A DNA stretch of 64,000 nt from Sinomonas sp. R1AF57. Lineage in GTDB: Bacteria > Actinomycetota > Actinomycetes > Actinomycetales > Micrococcaceae. The position numbers were made by a program, and so were the translations under genes. A model generated the notes under the pieces. That model saw nothing but the letters and a program-made list of their open reading frames with translations. It made no database searches and was not told the DNA's origin. Of the stretch, positions 25,333-33,228 are shown piece after piece. Location of the stretch: the NCBI RefSeq assembly GCF_002224485.1, contig NZ_CP022463.1, forward strand, positions 3,465,775 through 3,529,774. The letters run 5' to 3'. The first letter of the stretch is position 1, and the number at the start of each line of letters is the position of its first letter.

Positions 25333-26685
25333 ATGTCACTGGAGACTCAGGGAACGCGCTGTCCCTTCGGATTCGGCGCCGAGGCCGGGACGGACACGGG
25401 CTCTCCCGCCGCCGCCTCAACCAATGCCGCCACCGCCCCCGCGGCAACCCACAACGCCACCCACCACGGCTACGAGCCGTTCCAGATGAAGAACCCCTTC
25501 CCGGCCTACGCGGCCCTCCGCACCGAGGAGCCGGTGATGTACGACGAGCGGATCGACATGTTCGTCGTCACCCGCTACGACGACATCAAGGCCGTCTTCG
25601 AGGACTGGGAGACCTTCTCCTCCGAGAACGCCCAGGCGCCGGTGCGCAAGCGCGGCCCGCAGGCCACCCAAATCATGAACGAAGGCGGCTTCACCGCCTA
25701 CTCAGGCCTCTCTGCCCGCATCCCCCCGGAGCACACCCGCATCCGCGGCATCGTCCAGAAGGCCTTCACCCCCCGCCGGTTCAAGGTCCTCGAGCCGTTC
25801 ATCCGCCAGAACGTCGCCGACCGCCTCGACGCCATGATCGCCCGCGGCCAGGACGCCGGCACCCACCACGGCGAGATCGTCAAGGACCTCGCCTACGAGG
25901 TCCCCACCATCACGATCCTCACCCTCCTCGGCGAGGACCTGGCCAAGCTCGACGACTACAAGCGCTGGTCCGACTCCCGCGCCGCGATGACCTGGGGCGA
26001 CCTCTCCGACGAGGAGCAGATCCCCCACGCGCACAATTTGGTCGAGTACTGGCAGGCGTGCCTCGCCCTCGTCGCCAAGGCCCACGCCGAGGGCGGCGAC
26101 AACCTCATCGCAGACCTCGTCACCGCCCAGAAGGACGGCGCCGAGATCTCCGACCACGAGATCGCCTCGGTGGCCTACAGCCTCCTCTTCGCCGGCCACG
26201 AGACGACCACCACGCTCATCTCCAACGCCCTCCGCCTCCTCGCCGCGGACCCCGCCGTCTGGGCCCAGCTCGTCGAGGACCCCAAGAAGATCCCCGGCGC
26301 GATCGACGAGGTCCTGCGCTACTCCGGCTCGATCGTCGCCTGGCGCCGCAAGGCAACGAAGGACGCCGAGATCGGCGGCGTGAAGATCCCCGAGGGCTCC
26401 GGCGTCCTGCTCGTCATGGGCTCCGCCAACCGCGACGAGTCCAAGTTCGAGGACCCCGAGACCTTCGACATCACCCGGCCCAACGCCCGCGAGCACCTCT
26501 CCTTCGGCTTCGGCATCCACTACTGCCTCGGCAACATGCTCGCCAAGCTCCAGGCCAAGATCGCCCTCGAGGAAGCCACGGCCAAGCTCCCGCACCTCCA
26601 CGTCGATGACCCGGAGAGCATCGACTTCCGCGAGAACCTCTCGTTCCGCGTCCCCGTGTCCGTTCCCGTCTCGTGGGAGGCCTGA
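25333..26685 (+). CDS. creJ: Cytochrome P450, CreJ-like
   Basis: A 450-residue soluble class I P450. The heme-thiolate motif FGFGIHYCLG places Cys398; the oxygen-activating I-helix LLFAGHETTTTL is near residue 287 and the K-helix ExxR is in DEVLRYSG. ATG 25333 has AAGGAG upstream. It opens a cluster with ferredoxin and ferredoxin reductase, its likely electron donors, and a PEP-synthase-like phosphotransferase. In the Corynebacterium Cre pathway the P450 oxidises the methyl group of aryl-phosphate forms of alkylphenols. Symbol given by synteny of the whole set, not by a similarity search. Confidence 0.75.
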   Translation: MSLETQGTRCPFGFGAEAGTDTGSPAAASTNAATAPAATHNATHHGYEPFQMKNPFPAYAALRTEEPVMYDERIDMFVVTRYDDIKAVFEDWETFSSENAQAPVRKRGPQATQIMNEGGFTAYSGLSARIPPEHTRIRGIVQKAFTPRRFKVLEPFIRQNVADRLDAMIARGQDAGTHHGEIVKDLAYEVPTITILTLLGEDLAKLDDYKRWSDSRAAMTWGDLSDEEQIPHAHNLVEYWQACLALVAKAHAEGGDNLIADLVTAQKDGAEISDHEIASVAYSLLFAGHETTTTLISNALRLLAADPAVWAQLVEDPKKIPGAIDEVLRYSGSIVAWRRKATKDAEIGGVKIPEGSGVLLVMGSANRDESKFEDPETFDITRPNAREHLSFGFGIHYCLGNMLAKLQAKIALEEATAKLPHLHVDDPESIDFRENLSFRVPVSVPVSWEA

Positions 26686-26690
26686 GACCC

Positions 26691-27797
26691 ATGACCCAGC
26701 AGTTCACAGACACCCAGTACATCCAGTTCTTCGACGGCGGCACCGAGCCGACCCTCGCGAACCTCGGCGGCAAGGGCGCCTCCCTCGTCACGATGACCTC
26801 GGCCGGCATGCCGGTCCCGCCCGGCTTCGTCGTCACCACCGCCCAGTTCGACGCGTTCATGCACGAGGCCGGCATCACCGACCACATCCACGCGCTCCTG
26901 GCCGGGCTCAACCCGGACGACGTCGCCGAGGTCGACGCCGTCTCCGCCGCCATCCGCGCGGACATCGAGTCCCGCGCGGTCCCCGCCGAGGCCCGGGCCC
27001 AGACCGTCGCCGCCTACGACGCCCTCATGTCCCGCTTCGACGCTCCCGTCCCGGTCGCGGTCCGCTCGAGCGCGACGGCGGAAGACCTCCCCGACGCCTC
27101 GTTCGCTGGCCAGCAGGACACCTACCTCTGGCTCGAGGGCTTCGGCGCCGTCAGCGAGCACATCCGCAAGTGCTGGGCCTCCCTCTACACCTCCCGCGCC
27201 ATCATCTACCGCCTCAAGAACAACATCCCCAACGAGGGCCTCTCCATGGCGGTCGTGGTGCAGAAGATGGTCAACGCCAAGGCCTCGGGCGTCGCCATGA
27301 CCCTCGACCCCACCAACGGCGACCGCTCCAAGATCACCATCGACGCCTCCTACGGCGTCGGCGAGATGGTCGTCTCCGGCCAGGTCACCCCGGACAACAT
27401 CGTCCTGGACAAGGTCACGCTCACCCTCATCAACGAGCACCTCGGCGACAAGCACGCCGAGCTCATCCCGGACCTGGCCGCCCGCCGCCTCGTGGAGCGC
27501 GAGGTCGACGCCGAGCGCCGCGCCCGCCGCTGCCTCACCGACGCCCAGCTCACCGCGGTCGCGACCCTCGCCAAGCGCGCGGAGAAGCACTACAAGACCC
27601 CGCAGGACATCGAGTGGGCCCTCGACGCCGACCTCCCCGACGGCGAGAACCTCCTCCTCCTGCAGGCCCGCCCCGAGACAGTCCACTCGTCCAAGGCCCA
27701 CACCCAGCCGACCCCCATGGTGAGCGCACCAACCCAAGCCGGCCAAGCGCCGTCGTCCGGCGGCTTCAGCTGGGGCTCCATCAAGCTCACCGCCTAA
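26691..27797 (+). CDS. PEP-synthase-like ATP-binding subunit of an alkylphenol phosphotransferase
   Basis: A 368-residue protein matching only the N-terminal ATP-grasp (PPDK/PEP-synthase) domain. Landmarks: LGGKGASLVTMTSAGMPVPPGF at the start, VAVRSSATAEDLPDASFAGQQ, KCWASLYTSRAIIYR and a final DIEWALDADL ... LLLLQARPETV block. It lacks the swivelling phosphohistidine domain, which is on the next gene, so the two form a split enzyme like phenylphosphate synthase or the CreH/CreI pair. The P450 stop is only 3 nt upstream. Expected role: bind ATP and phosphorylate the partner histidine so that a phenol can be phosphorylated. Confidence 0.75.
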   Translation: MTQQFTDTQYIQFFDGGTEPTLANLGGKGASLVTMTSAGMPVPPGFVVTTAQFDAFMHEAGITDHIHALLAGLNPDDVAEVDAVSAAIRADIESRAVPAEARAQTVAAYDALMSRFDAPVPVAVRSSATAEDLPDASFAGQQDTYLWLEGFGAVSEHIRKCWASLYTSRAIIYRLKNNIPNEGLSMAVVVQKMVNAKASGVAMTLDPTNGDRSKITIDASYGVGEMVVSGQVTPDNIVLDKVTLTLINEHLGDKHAELIPDLAARRLVEREVDAERRARRCLTDAQLTAVATLAKRAEKHYKTPQDIEWALDADLPDGENLLLLQARPETVHSSKAHTQPTPMVSAPTQAGQAPSSGGFSWGSIKLTA

Positions 27798-27836
27798 CCC
27801 ACCCCGTTCCACCCGAACAGAGCAGAGGACACACCA

Positions 27837-29741
27837 ATGTCGATGAAGTCCTTCCCGAAGCCGTCCGAGCTGCCGGTCCCCGCCGGAGCCGAGGGCTGGG
27901 AGAAGCTGTACCCCTACTACCTCGTGTTCCAGGACAAGCTCAAGGAGCAGGAGGACGCCAAGTTCTGGTTCTGCGACTCCCAGCACTGGCCCACGGTGTT
28001 CAAGCCGTTCGAGACGATCGGCGGCGAGTTCGCGGTCAAGTGCCTGGGCCAGTACAACGCCCGCCACCTCATGATCCCCAACGCCAACGGGATCGAGTTC
28101 CGCATCCACCTCGGCTACCTCTACATGAGCCCCATCCCGGTGCCGGAGGACCAGATCGCCGCGCGCGTGCCGGACTTCGAGGAGCGCGTGGGCTACTACT
28201 TCCAGAACTGGCCGCGCCTGCTCGAGCAGTGGCACACCAAGGTCAAGGGCACCATCGACGAGATGGAGAAGATCACCTTCGCCAAGCCTCCGGCCATCGT
28301 CCCGATCGAGGACATCCACTCCGGCAAGGCCATGGACGGCTCCGAGGTCCTCATGGACAACTACGACCGCCTCATCCAGCTTGCCTACCAGAACTGGCAG
28401 TACCACTTCGAGTTCCTGAACCTCGGGTACATCGCCTACCTGGACTTCTTCAACTTCTGCAAGCAGGTCTTCCCGAACATCCCGGACCAGTCGATCGCGA
28501 CGATGGTCCAGGGCGTCGACATGGAGCTGTTCCGCCCCGACGACGAGCTCAAGGGCCTCGCCGCCCTCGCCGTCGAGCTCGGGATCCAGTCCGCCTTCGA
28601 GAACGCGGACGACGCCGACGCCACCCTGGGCGCGATCCGCGCCTCCGAGGGGGGCCAGCACTGGATCCAGCGGTGGGAGGAGGCCCACGACCCGTGGTTC
28701 AACTTCACCGTGGGCAACGGCTTCTACGGCCACGACAAGTACTGGAACGAGCACCCCGAGATCCCGCTCAACTACATCAAGGACTACATCGCCCGCCTGG
28801 ACGCCGGGCAGGAGATCCTCCGCCCGGTCGAGGCGCTCGTCGCCGAGAAGGAGCGGATCGTCGAGGAGTACCGCGAACTGCTCGACGGCGACAACCTCGC
28901 CGCCTTCGACGCCAAGCGCGGCCTGGCCGCCCAGTGCTACCCGTACGTGGAGAACCACAACTTCTACATCGAGCACTGGACCATGGGCGTGTTCTGGCGC
29001 AAGATCCGCGAGCTCTCGCGCCTCTTCCACGCCGAGGGCTTCTGGACCCAGCCGGACGACCTGCTCTACCTGGGCCGCAACGAGGTCCGCGACGCGATCT
29101 TCGACCTAGTGACCTGGTGGGGCGTGGGCGCCGCGCAGCCGATCGGCCCGAGCTACTGGCCCGAGGAGATCGAGCGCCGCCGCGCCATCGTCGACGCCCT
29201 CAAGACCGCCCGCCCGGCCCCCGCGCTCAACACCCCGCCGGCCTCCATCACCGAGCCCTTCACCCGCATGCTCTGGGGCATCACCACCGAGCAGGTGCAG
29301 CAGTGGCTGGGCGAAGGCGAAGCGGTCGACGGCGGCGGCCTCCGCGGCATGGCGGCCTCGCCCGGCGTCGTGGAAGGGCCGGCGCGCGTCATCATGGACG
29401 CCGACCACCTCTCCGAGGTCCAGCAGGGCGACATCCTGGTCGCTCCCGTCACCGCGCCGTCCTGGGGCCCGATCTTCGGCAAGATCGCCGCGACCGTCAC
29501 GGACATCGGCGGCATGATGAGCCACGCGGCGATCGTGTGCCGCGAGTACGGACTCCCCGCCGTCACCGGCACGGGCTCGGCCTCGACCACGATCGTCACC
29601 GGGCAGCGGCTCCGCGTCGACGGGACGAAGGGCATCGTGGAGATCCTGGACGCGCCCGAGGTGTCCGGCCCCGGTGCCCACAGCCACTCGCACGACGAGC
29701 ACGGCCACGGCGAGGCCGCGCAGGAGCCGGCGCATGTCTGA
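27837..29741 (+). CDS. PEP-synthase-like phosphohistidine subunit of an alkylphenol phosphotransferase
   Basis: A 634-residue protein. The first 480 or so residues are a large helical, aromatic-rich domain of unknown fold (likely phenol binding), and the C-terminal part is the mobile phosphohistidine domain: GMAASPGVVEGPARVI, ILVAPVTAPSWGPIF and GGMMSHAAIVCREYGLPAVTG, with His563 the likely phosphate carrier. The last 22 residues are His-rich (HSHSHDEHGHGE), an unusual metal-binding-like tail. It works with the preceding ATP subunit; the pair resembles phenylphosphate synthase subunits. Its stop overlaps the SDR start. Confidence 0.75.
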   Translation: MSMKSFPKPSELPVPAGAEGWEKLYPYYLVFQDKLKEQEDAKFWFCDSQHWPTVFKPFETIGGEFAVKCLGQYNARHLMIPNANGIEFRIHLGYLYMSPIPVPEDQIAARVPDFEERVGYYFQNWPRLLEQWHTKVKGTIDEMEKITFAKPPAIVPIEDIHSGKAMDGSEVLMDNYDRLIQLAYQNWQYHFEFLNLGYIAYLDFFNFCKQVFPNIPDQSIATMVQGVDMELFRPDDELKGLAALAVELGIQSAFENADDADATLGAIRASEGGQHWIQRWEEAHDPWFNFTVGNGFYGHDKYWNEHPEIPLNYIKDYIARLDAGQEILRPVEALVAEKERIVEEYRELLDGDNLAAFDAKRGLAAQCYPYVENHNFYIEHWTMGVFWRKIRELSRLFHAEGFWTQPDDLLYLGRNEVRDAIFDLVTWWGVGAAQPIGPSYWPEEIERRRAIVDALKTARPAPALNTPPASITEPFTRMLWGITTEQVQQWLGEGEAVDGGGLRGMAASPGVVEGPARVIMDADHLSEVQQGDILVAPVTAPSWGPIFGKIAATVTDIGGMMSHAAIVCREYGLPAVTGTGSASTTIVTGQRLRVDGTKGIVEILDAPEVSGPGAHSHSHDEHGHGEAAQEPAHV

Positions 29742-30516
29742 GCAGCACCCGGCTCCCTCCTCCGGCGGCACCCAGTCCCCTCGGCTCGCGCTCATCACGG
29801 GCGCGGCCGGGGGCCTGGGCCGGGCCTTCGCCCTCGGCTTCGCGTCCCGCGGCTACCGCGTCGCGGTGGCGGACGTGAACGCGGCCGGTGCCGAGGAGAC
29901 GGCGCAGCTCGTCCGCGAGGCCGGCGCCCAGGCTCTCGGGCTGAAGGTCGACGTCACCGACGTCGCGTCCACCGAGGCGATGGCCGCGGAAGCCGCCGAG
30001 TTCGGCGGAGGCCGCATCGACGTCGTCGTGAATAACGCTGCCATCTACGCGACGGTGACCCGCAGCCCGTTCGAGGAGATCGACCCGGCCGAGTGGGACC
30101 TCGTGATGGGCGTGAACCTCAAGGGCCCGTGGCTCGTGACCCGCGCGGCCAGCCCGTACCTGGGCGAGGGCGGGCGCGTCATCAACCTCTCGAGCGCCAC
30201 GATCTACTCGGGCTCCGAGCAGTGGGCGCACTACGTCACCTCGAAGGGCGGGGTCGTGGCCCTGACCCGGGTCCTGGCCAAGGAGCTCGGCAAGCGCGGG
30301 GTGACGGTCAACGCGATCGCCCCCGGGTTCACCCTCACCGAGGCCAGCTACGGGCTCATGGAGAACGCGGCCACGTACGGCGTGGACCGCGGCGCCATCA
30401 AGCGGGCCAGCCAGCCCGAGGACATCGTGGGCGCCGCGCTCTTCCTCGCGAGCCCCGACTCCTCCTACATGACCGGCCAGACCCTCGTGGTCGACGGCGG
30501 CCGGCAGTTCATCTGA
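29734..30516 (+). CDS. Short-chain dehydrogenase (CreG-like alcohol dehydrogenase candidate)
   Basis: A 260-residue classical SDR. Cofactor motif LITGAAGGLGRAF, NNAAIY, the catalytic serine in INLSSATIYSG and the YVTSK tyrosine-lysine pair are all present; the APGFTLT loop and a C-terminal DGGRQFI end complete the fold. ATG 29734 overlaps the previous gene by 8 nt. In the Cre pathway this step oxidises 4-hydroxybenzyl alcohol to the aldehyde; here the assignment rests on position. Confidence 0.8.
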   Translation: MSEQHPAPSSGGTQSPRLALITGAAGGLGRAFALGFASRGYRVAVADVNAAGAEETAQLVREAGAQALGLKVDVTDVASTEAMAAEAAEFGGGRIDVVVNNAAIYATVTRSPFEEIDPAEWDLVMGVNLKGPWLVTRAASPYLGEGGRVINLSSATIYSGSEQWAHYVTSKGGVVALTRVLAKELGKRGVTVNAIAPGFTLTEASYGLMENAATYGVDRGAIKRASQPEDIVGAALFLASPDSSYMTGQTLVVDGGRQFI

Positions 30517-30597
30517 CCGCGCAGGACATGACCTCAGGGACATGACCCCTCAACCTCGTCAACACCACCTGACATCAACTTTCAGGAGAGCATCCCA

Positions 30598-30921
30598 ATG
30601 ACCACCACCGTCCACTACACCGACGCGGAGGGCACCGTCCGGGACATCGAGGGACGCCCCGGCGACTCCGTCATGGAGACCGCCGTGCGCAACGGCGTGC
30701 CGGGGATCGTCGCCGAGTGCGGCGGCTCGCTCTCCTGCGCCACCTGCCACGTGTTCGTCCGCGAGGACTGCCTCTCCGAGCTCCCGCCCATGGAGCCCAT
30801 GGAGGACGAGATGCTCTACGGCACCGCCGTGGACCGCGAGGAGAACTCGCGCCTGTCCTGCCAGCTCAAGCTCACCGAGGGGATGGACCTGTACGTGACC
30901 ACCCCGGAAACGCAGGTGTGA
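30598..30921 (+). CDS. creF: 2Fe-2S ferredoxin (CreF-like)
   Basis: A 107-residue adrenodoxin/putidaredoxin-type ferredoxin. Cluster ligands are Cys41, Cys47, Cys50 and Cys88 in the pattern C-x5-C-x2-C-x37-C. CAGGAGAG precedes ATG 30598. The P450 at 25333 and the reductase that follows by one base complete the electron chain, so its job is to pass electrons to the P450. Symbol by cluster match. Confidence 0.8.
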   Translation: MTTTVHYTDAEGTVRDIEGRPGDSVMETAVRNGVPGIVAECGGSLSCATCHVFVREDCLSELPPMEPMEDEMLYGTAVDREENSRLSCQLKLTEGMDLYVTTPETQV

Positions 30922-30922
30922 G

Positions 30923-32233
30923 ATGGCTGCCGACACGCCCGGCCAGGAGCCCACGGGCCTGCTGATCATCGGCGCGAGCCAGTCCGGCGTCCAGCTGGCC
31001 ATCTCGCTCCGCGCCCTCGGCTTCGAGGAGCCCATCACGCTCCTCGGCGAGGAGAACCACCGCCCCTACCAGCGCCCGGCCCTCTCGAAGGAGTGGCTCC
31101 AGGGCGAGGTGGGCAACGAGTCGCTCATCTTCCGCTCGGCCGAGTACTGGGACGAGCACAACGTCACGCTGGTCAAGGACCAGCGGATCGTCCGGATTGA
31201 GAAGAACCCTGACGGATCCGGCGTCGCGGTCGCGGAGTCCGGGGCGGAGTTCCCGTTCAAGCGCCTCGCCCTGACCGTGGGCGCCCGGGCGCGGAAGATC
31301 GCCGTCGACGGCGCCGACCTCACCGGCGTCGTGTACCTCCGCAACGCCGACGACGCCCTGGCGCTGAAGGCCATGGTTGGCGACGCGACCGACGTCGTGG
31401 TGGTGGGCGGCGGGTTCATCGGCCTCGAGGCCGCCTCGAGCCTGAAGAAGATGGGCAAGAACGTGGTGCTGCTCGAGCACGGGCCGCGGCTCGTGGGCCG
31501 CGCCGTCGGCGAGGAGACCGCCCAGTTCTTCCTCGACGCGCACCGCTCCCGCGGGCTGGACATCCGCCTCGACGCGCGCATCTCCCGCTTCGTGCCGGGT
31601 GCGACGGGCGACGGCGGGAAGGCCGTCGCCGGCGTCGAGCTCGAAGGTGCCGGGGGTGCTGGCGAGGTGATCCCGGCGCAGATCGTGCTGGTGGGGATCG
31701 GCGTCATCCCGAACACGGAGCTGGCCGAGCAGATGGGCCTGGCCGTGGACAACGGGATCGTCGTGGACGAGCACGCGCTCGCCTCCGACGGCACGACCGT
31801 GGCCGTGGGCGACTGCGCGAACATGCCCAACCCGGTCCCGGGCTCCCCCGCCGGCGAGCGCATCCGGCTCGAGAGCGTCAACAACGCGATCGAGCACGCG
31901 AAGGTCGCGGCGTACTCGCTCATGGGCCGCCGCGAGGACTACGCGGGCATCCCGTGGTTCTGGTCGAACCAGGCGGACCTCAAGCTGCAGATCGCCGGAC
32001 TCTCGATGGGCTACGACCAGACCGTGGTCCGGCGCGACGACGAGCGCGGCAAGTTCTCCGTCCTGTACTACCGCGCCGGCCGGATCATCGCCGCCGACTG
32101 CGTCAACGCCCCGCTGGACTTCATGGCCGTCAAGAACGCCCTCGCCAAGGGCCAGAACATCCCGGCCGACGCCGTCGCTGCCGCCGGCGCCGCGCCGGAC
32201 ATGACCGTCCAGCTTAAAACCCTGGCCGCGTAG
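30923..32233 (+). CDS. creE: Ferredoxin reductase, FAD-dependent (CreE-like)
   Basis: A 436-residue NAD(P)H:ferredoxin reductase of the putidaredoxin-reductase family. The FAD site is LLIIGASQSGVQLA, the NAD site VVVVGGGFIGLEAASSLKKMG, and the second FAD contact is AVGDCAN. ENHRPYQRPALSKEWL is a signature of this class. It starts one base after the ferredoxin stop. It would take electrons from NADH and feed ferredoxin and the P450. Confidence 0.88.
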   Translation: MAADTPGQEPTGLLIIGASQSGVQLAISLRALGFEEPITLLGEENHRPYQRPALSKEWLQGEVGNESLIFRSAEYWDEHNVTLVKDQRIVRIEKNPDGSGVAVAESGAEFPFKRLALTVGARARKIAVDGADLTGVVYLRNADDALALKAMVGDATDVVVVGGGFIGLEAASSLKKMGKNVVLLEHGPRLVGRAVGEETAQFFLDAHRSRGLDIRLDARISRFVPGATGDGGKAVAGVELEGAGGAGEVIPAQIVLVGIGVIPNTELAEQMGLAVDNGIVVDEHALASDGTTVAVGDCANMPNPVPGSPAGERIRLESVNNAIEHAKVAAYSLMGRREDYAGIPWFWSNQADLKLQIAGLSMGYDQTVVRRDDERGKFSVLYYRAGRIIAADCVNAPLDFMAVKNALAKGQNIPADAVAAAGAAPDMTVQLKTLAA

Positions 32234-32271
32234 GCCGTCTGGCCGGCCACGCTCGCATGATCGGCTCGCAG

Positions 32272-32326
32272 CCGCACGATCGGTGCGGACCAGCACCGAT
32301 CGTGCGGGCGGGCACCGATCGTACGG
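32272..32326. repeat. Inverted-repeat element around CGATCG motifs
   Basis: CCGCACGATCGGTGC (32272-32286) and its exact complement (32293-32307) form a 15-bp stem with a 6-nt loop GGACCA. A third near-copy, GCACCGATCGTACGG, follows at 32312-32326. It lies in the 191-base gap between the reductase and the HD gene. It could slow transcription or bind a protein; no known site matches. Confidence 0.5.
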
Positions 32327-32424
32327 GCCGGCCCCCGTCGCGCACCCGGCAGAGTCCCTGCTGACGCGGCACGGCGACCCGCCCCACCGGCCCCCTCGTC
32401 CCTTTCCTTGCACCGGAGGATCCC

Positions 32425-33228
32425 ATGACTGACCACCCCAGCCTCGCCGCACCGCAGGCGAGCGCGACCGCGAGCGCCGAGCCGCCGCCGTCGTCCGCCG
32501 CCGAGCAGCACGCCGGCCAGCCCGCCGTGGACACGGCCCGTGCGGACGCGTTCGCCGCAGCCCACCCCGTCCGGCCGATCCCCGCCGAGGGGCCCGTGGA
32601 CACCCGGTCCATCTGCGACACGCCCAGCACCGCGGGCCCGGGCGGCCGCCTCGACGCGCTCTGGAAGGCCGTGGTGCCGTACACCAGGACGCGCGGGAAC
32701 GACATCCACCTGCCCATCTCGGTCGCCTACGCCGAGCGGCTGTGCGACGCCTACCCGAGCGCGGACCGCGAGCTCGTGCTCGTCGCGACCCTCCTGCACG
32801 ACACCGGCTGGGCCCGCGTCGACGAGTCCCGGATCCTCTCCGAGGGCTTCACCGGCGACTGGCGCAAGGCCCAGATCCGCTACGAGCATGAGCACCAGGG
32901 CTGCCTCGTGGCCCAGGAGGTGCTCCCGGGTCTCGGGTACGCGGACGAGTTCGTGGAGCGGGTGACGGCGATCATCGACGGCCACGACACGCGGCACGTC
33001 GCCTACTCGCTCGAGGACGCGCTCGTGCGCGACGCCGACCGTGCCTGGCGCTTCGACCGGGCGGGGATCGCGCTGGCCTCCTCGTGGTTCGGCATGGACC
33101 CGGCCACGTACACGGACCGGCTCGCCGCCGAGATCGTGCCCGAGCTCATCACCGCCGCCGCCGTCGAGATGGCCAGGGCGGACCTCGCGCGTTCGAACGC
33201 GCTGCTCAAGACGGGAGTTCTCCGATGA
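32425..33228 (+). CDS. creD: HD-domain phosphohydrolase (CreD-like)
   Basis: A 267-residue protein. The first 65 or so residues are Ala/Pro-rich and probably disordered; the HD domain follows with DIHLPISVAYAERL, the metal motif LLHDTGWARVD, YEHEHQGCLVA and IIDGHDTRH. Two or more conserved His/Asp pairs fit a metal-dependent phosphohydrolase. GGAGGA precedes ATG 32425. In the Cre scheme this enzyme removes the phosphate after the methyl group is oxidised; the assignment is from family plus position. It overlaps the aldehyde dehydrogenase by 4 nt. Confidence 0.7.
   Translation: MTDHPSLAAPQASATASAEPPPSSAAEQHAGQPAVDTARADAFAAAHPVRPIPAEGPVDTRSICDTPSTAGPGGRLDALWKAVVPYTRTRGNDIHLPISVAYAERLCDAYPSADRELVLVATLLHDTGWARVDESRILSEGFTGDWRKAQIRYEHEHQGCLVAQEVLPGLGYADEFVERVTAIIDGHDTRHVAYSLEDALVRDADRAWRFDRAGIALASSWFGMDPATYTDRLAAEIVPELITAAAVEMARADLARSNALLKTGVLR

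Noticed and set aside
26520..29030. An 836-codon open frame on the minus strand across the Cre-like genes
   Set aside because: It is a high-GC shadow of the P450 and phosphotransferase genes: Leu/Glu/Val-rich, no recognisable motif, and opposite to genes with clear catalytic residues.
32287..32292. Six-base loop as an ANTAR target
   Set aside because: Loop GGACCA lacks A at position 1 and G at position 4, and no second hexaloop hairpin follows.
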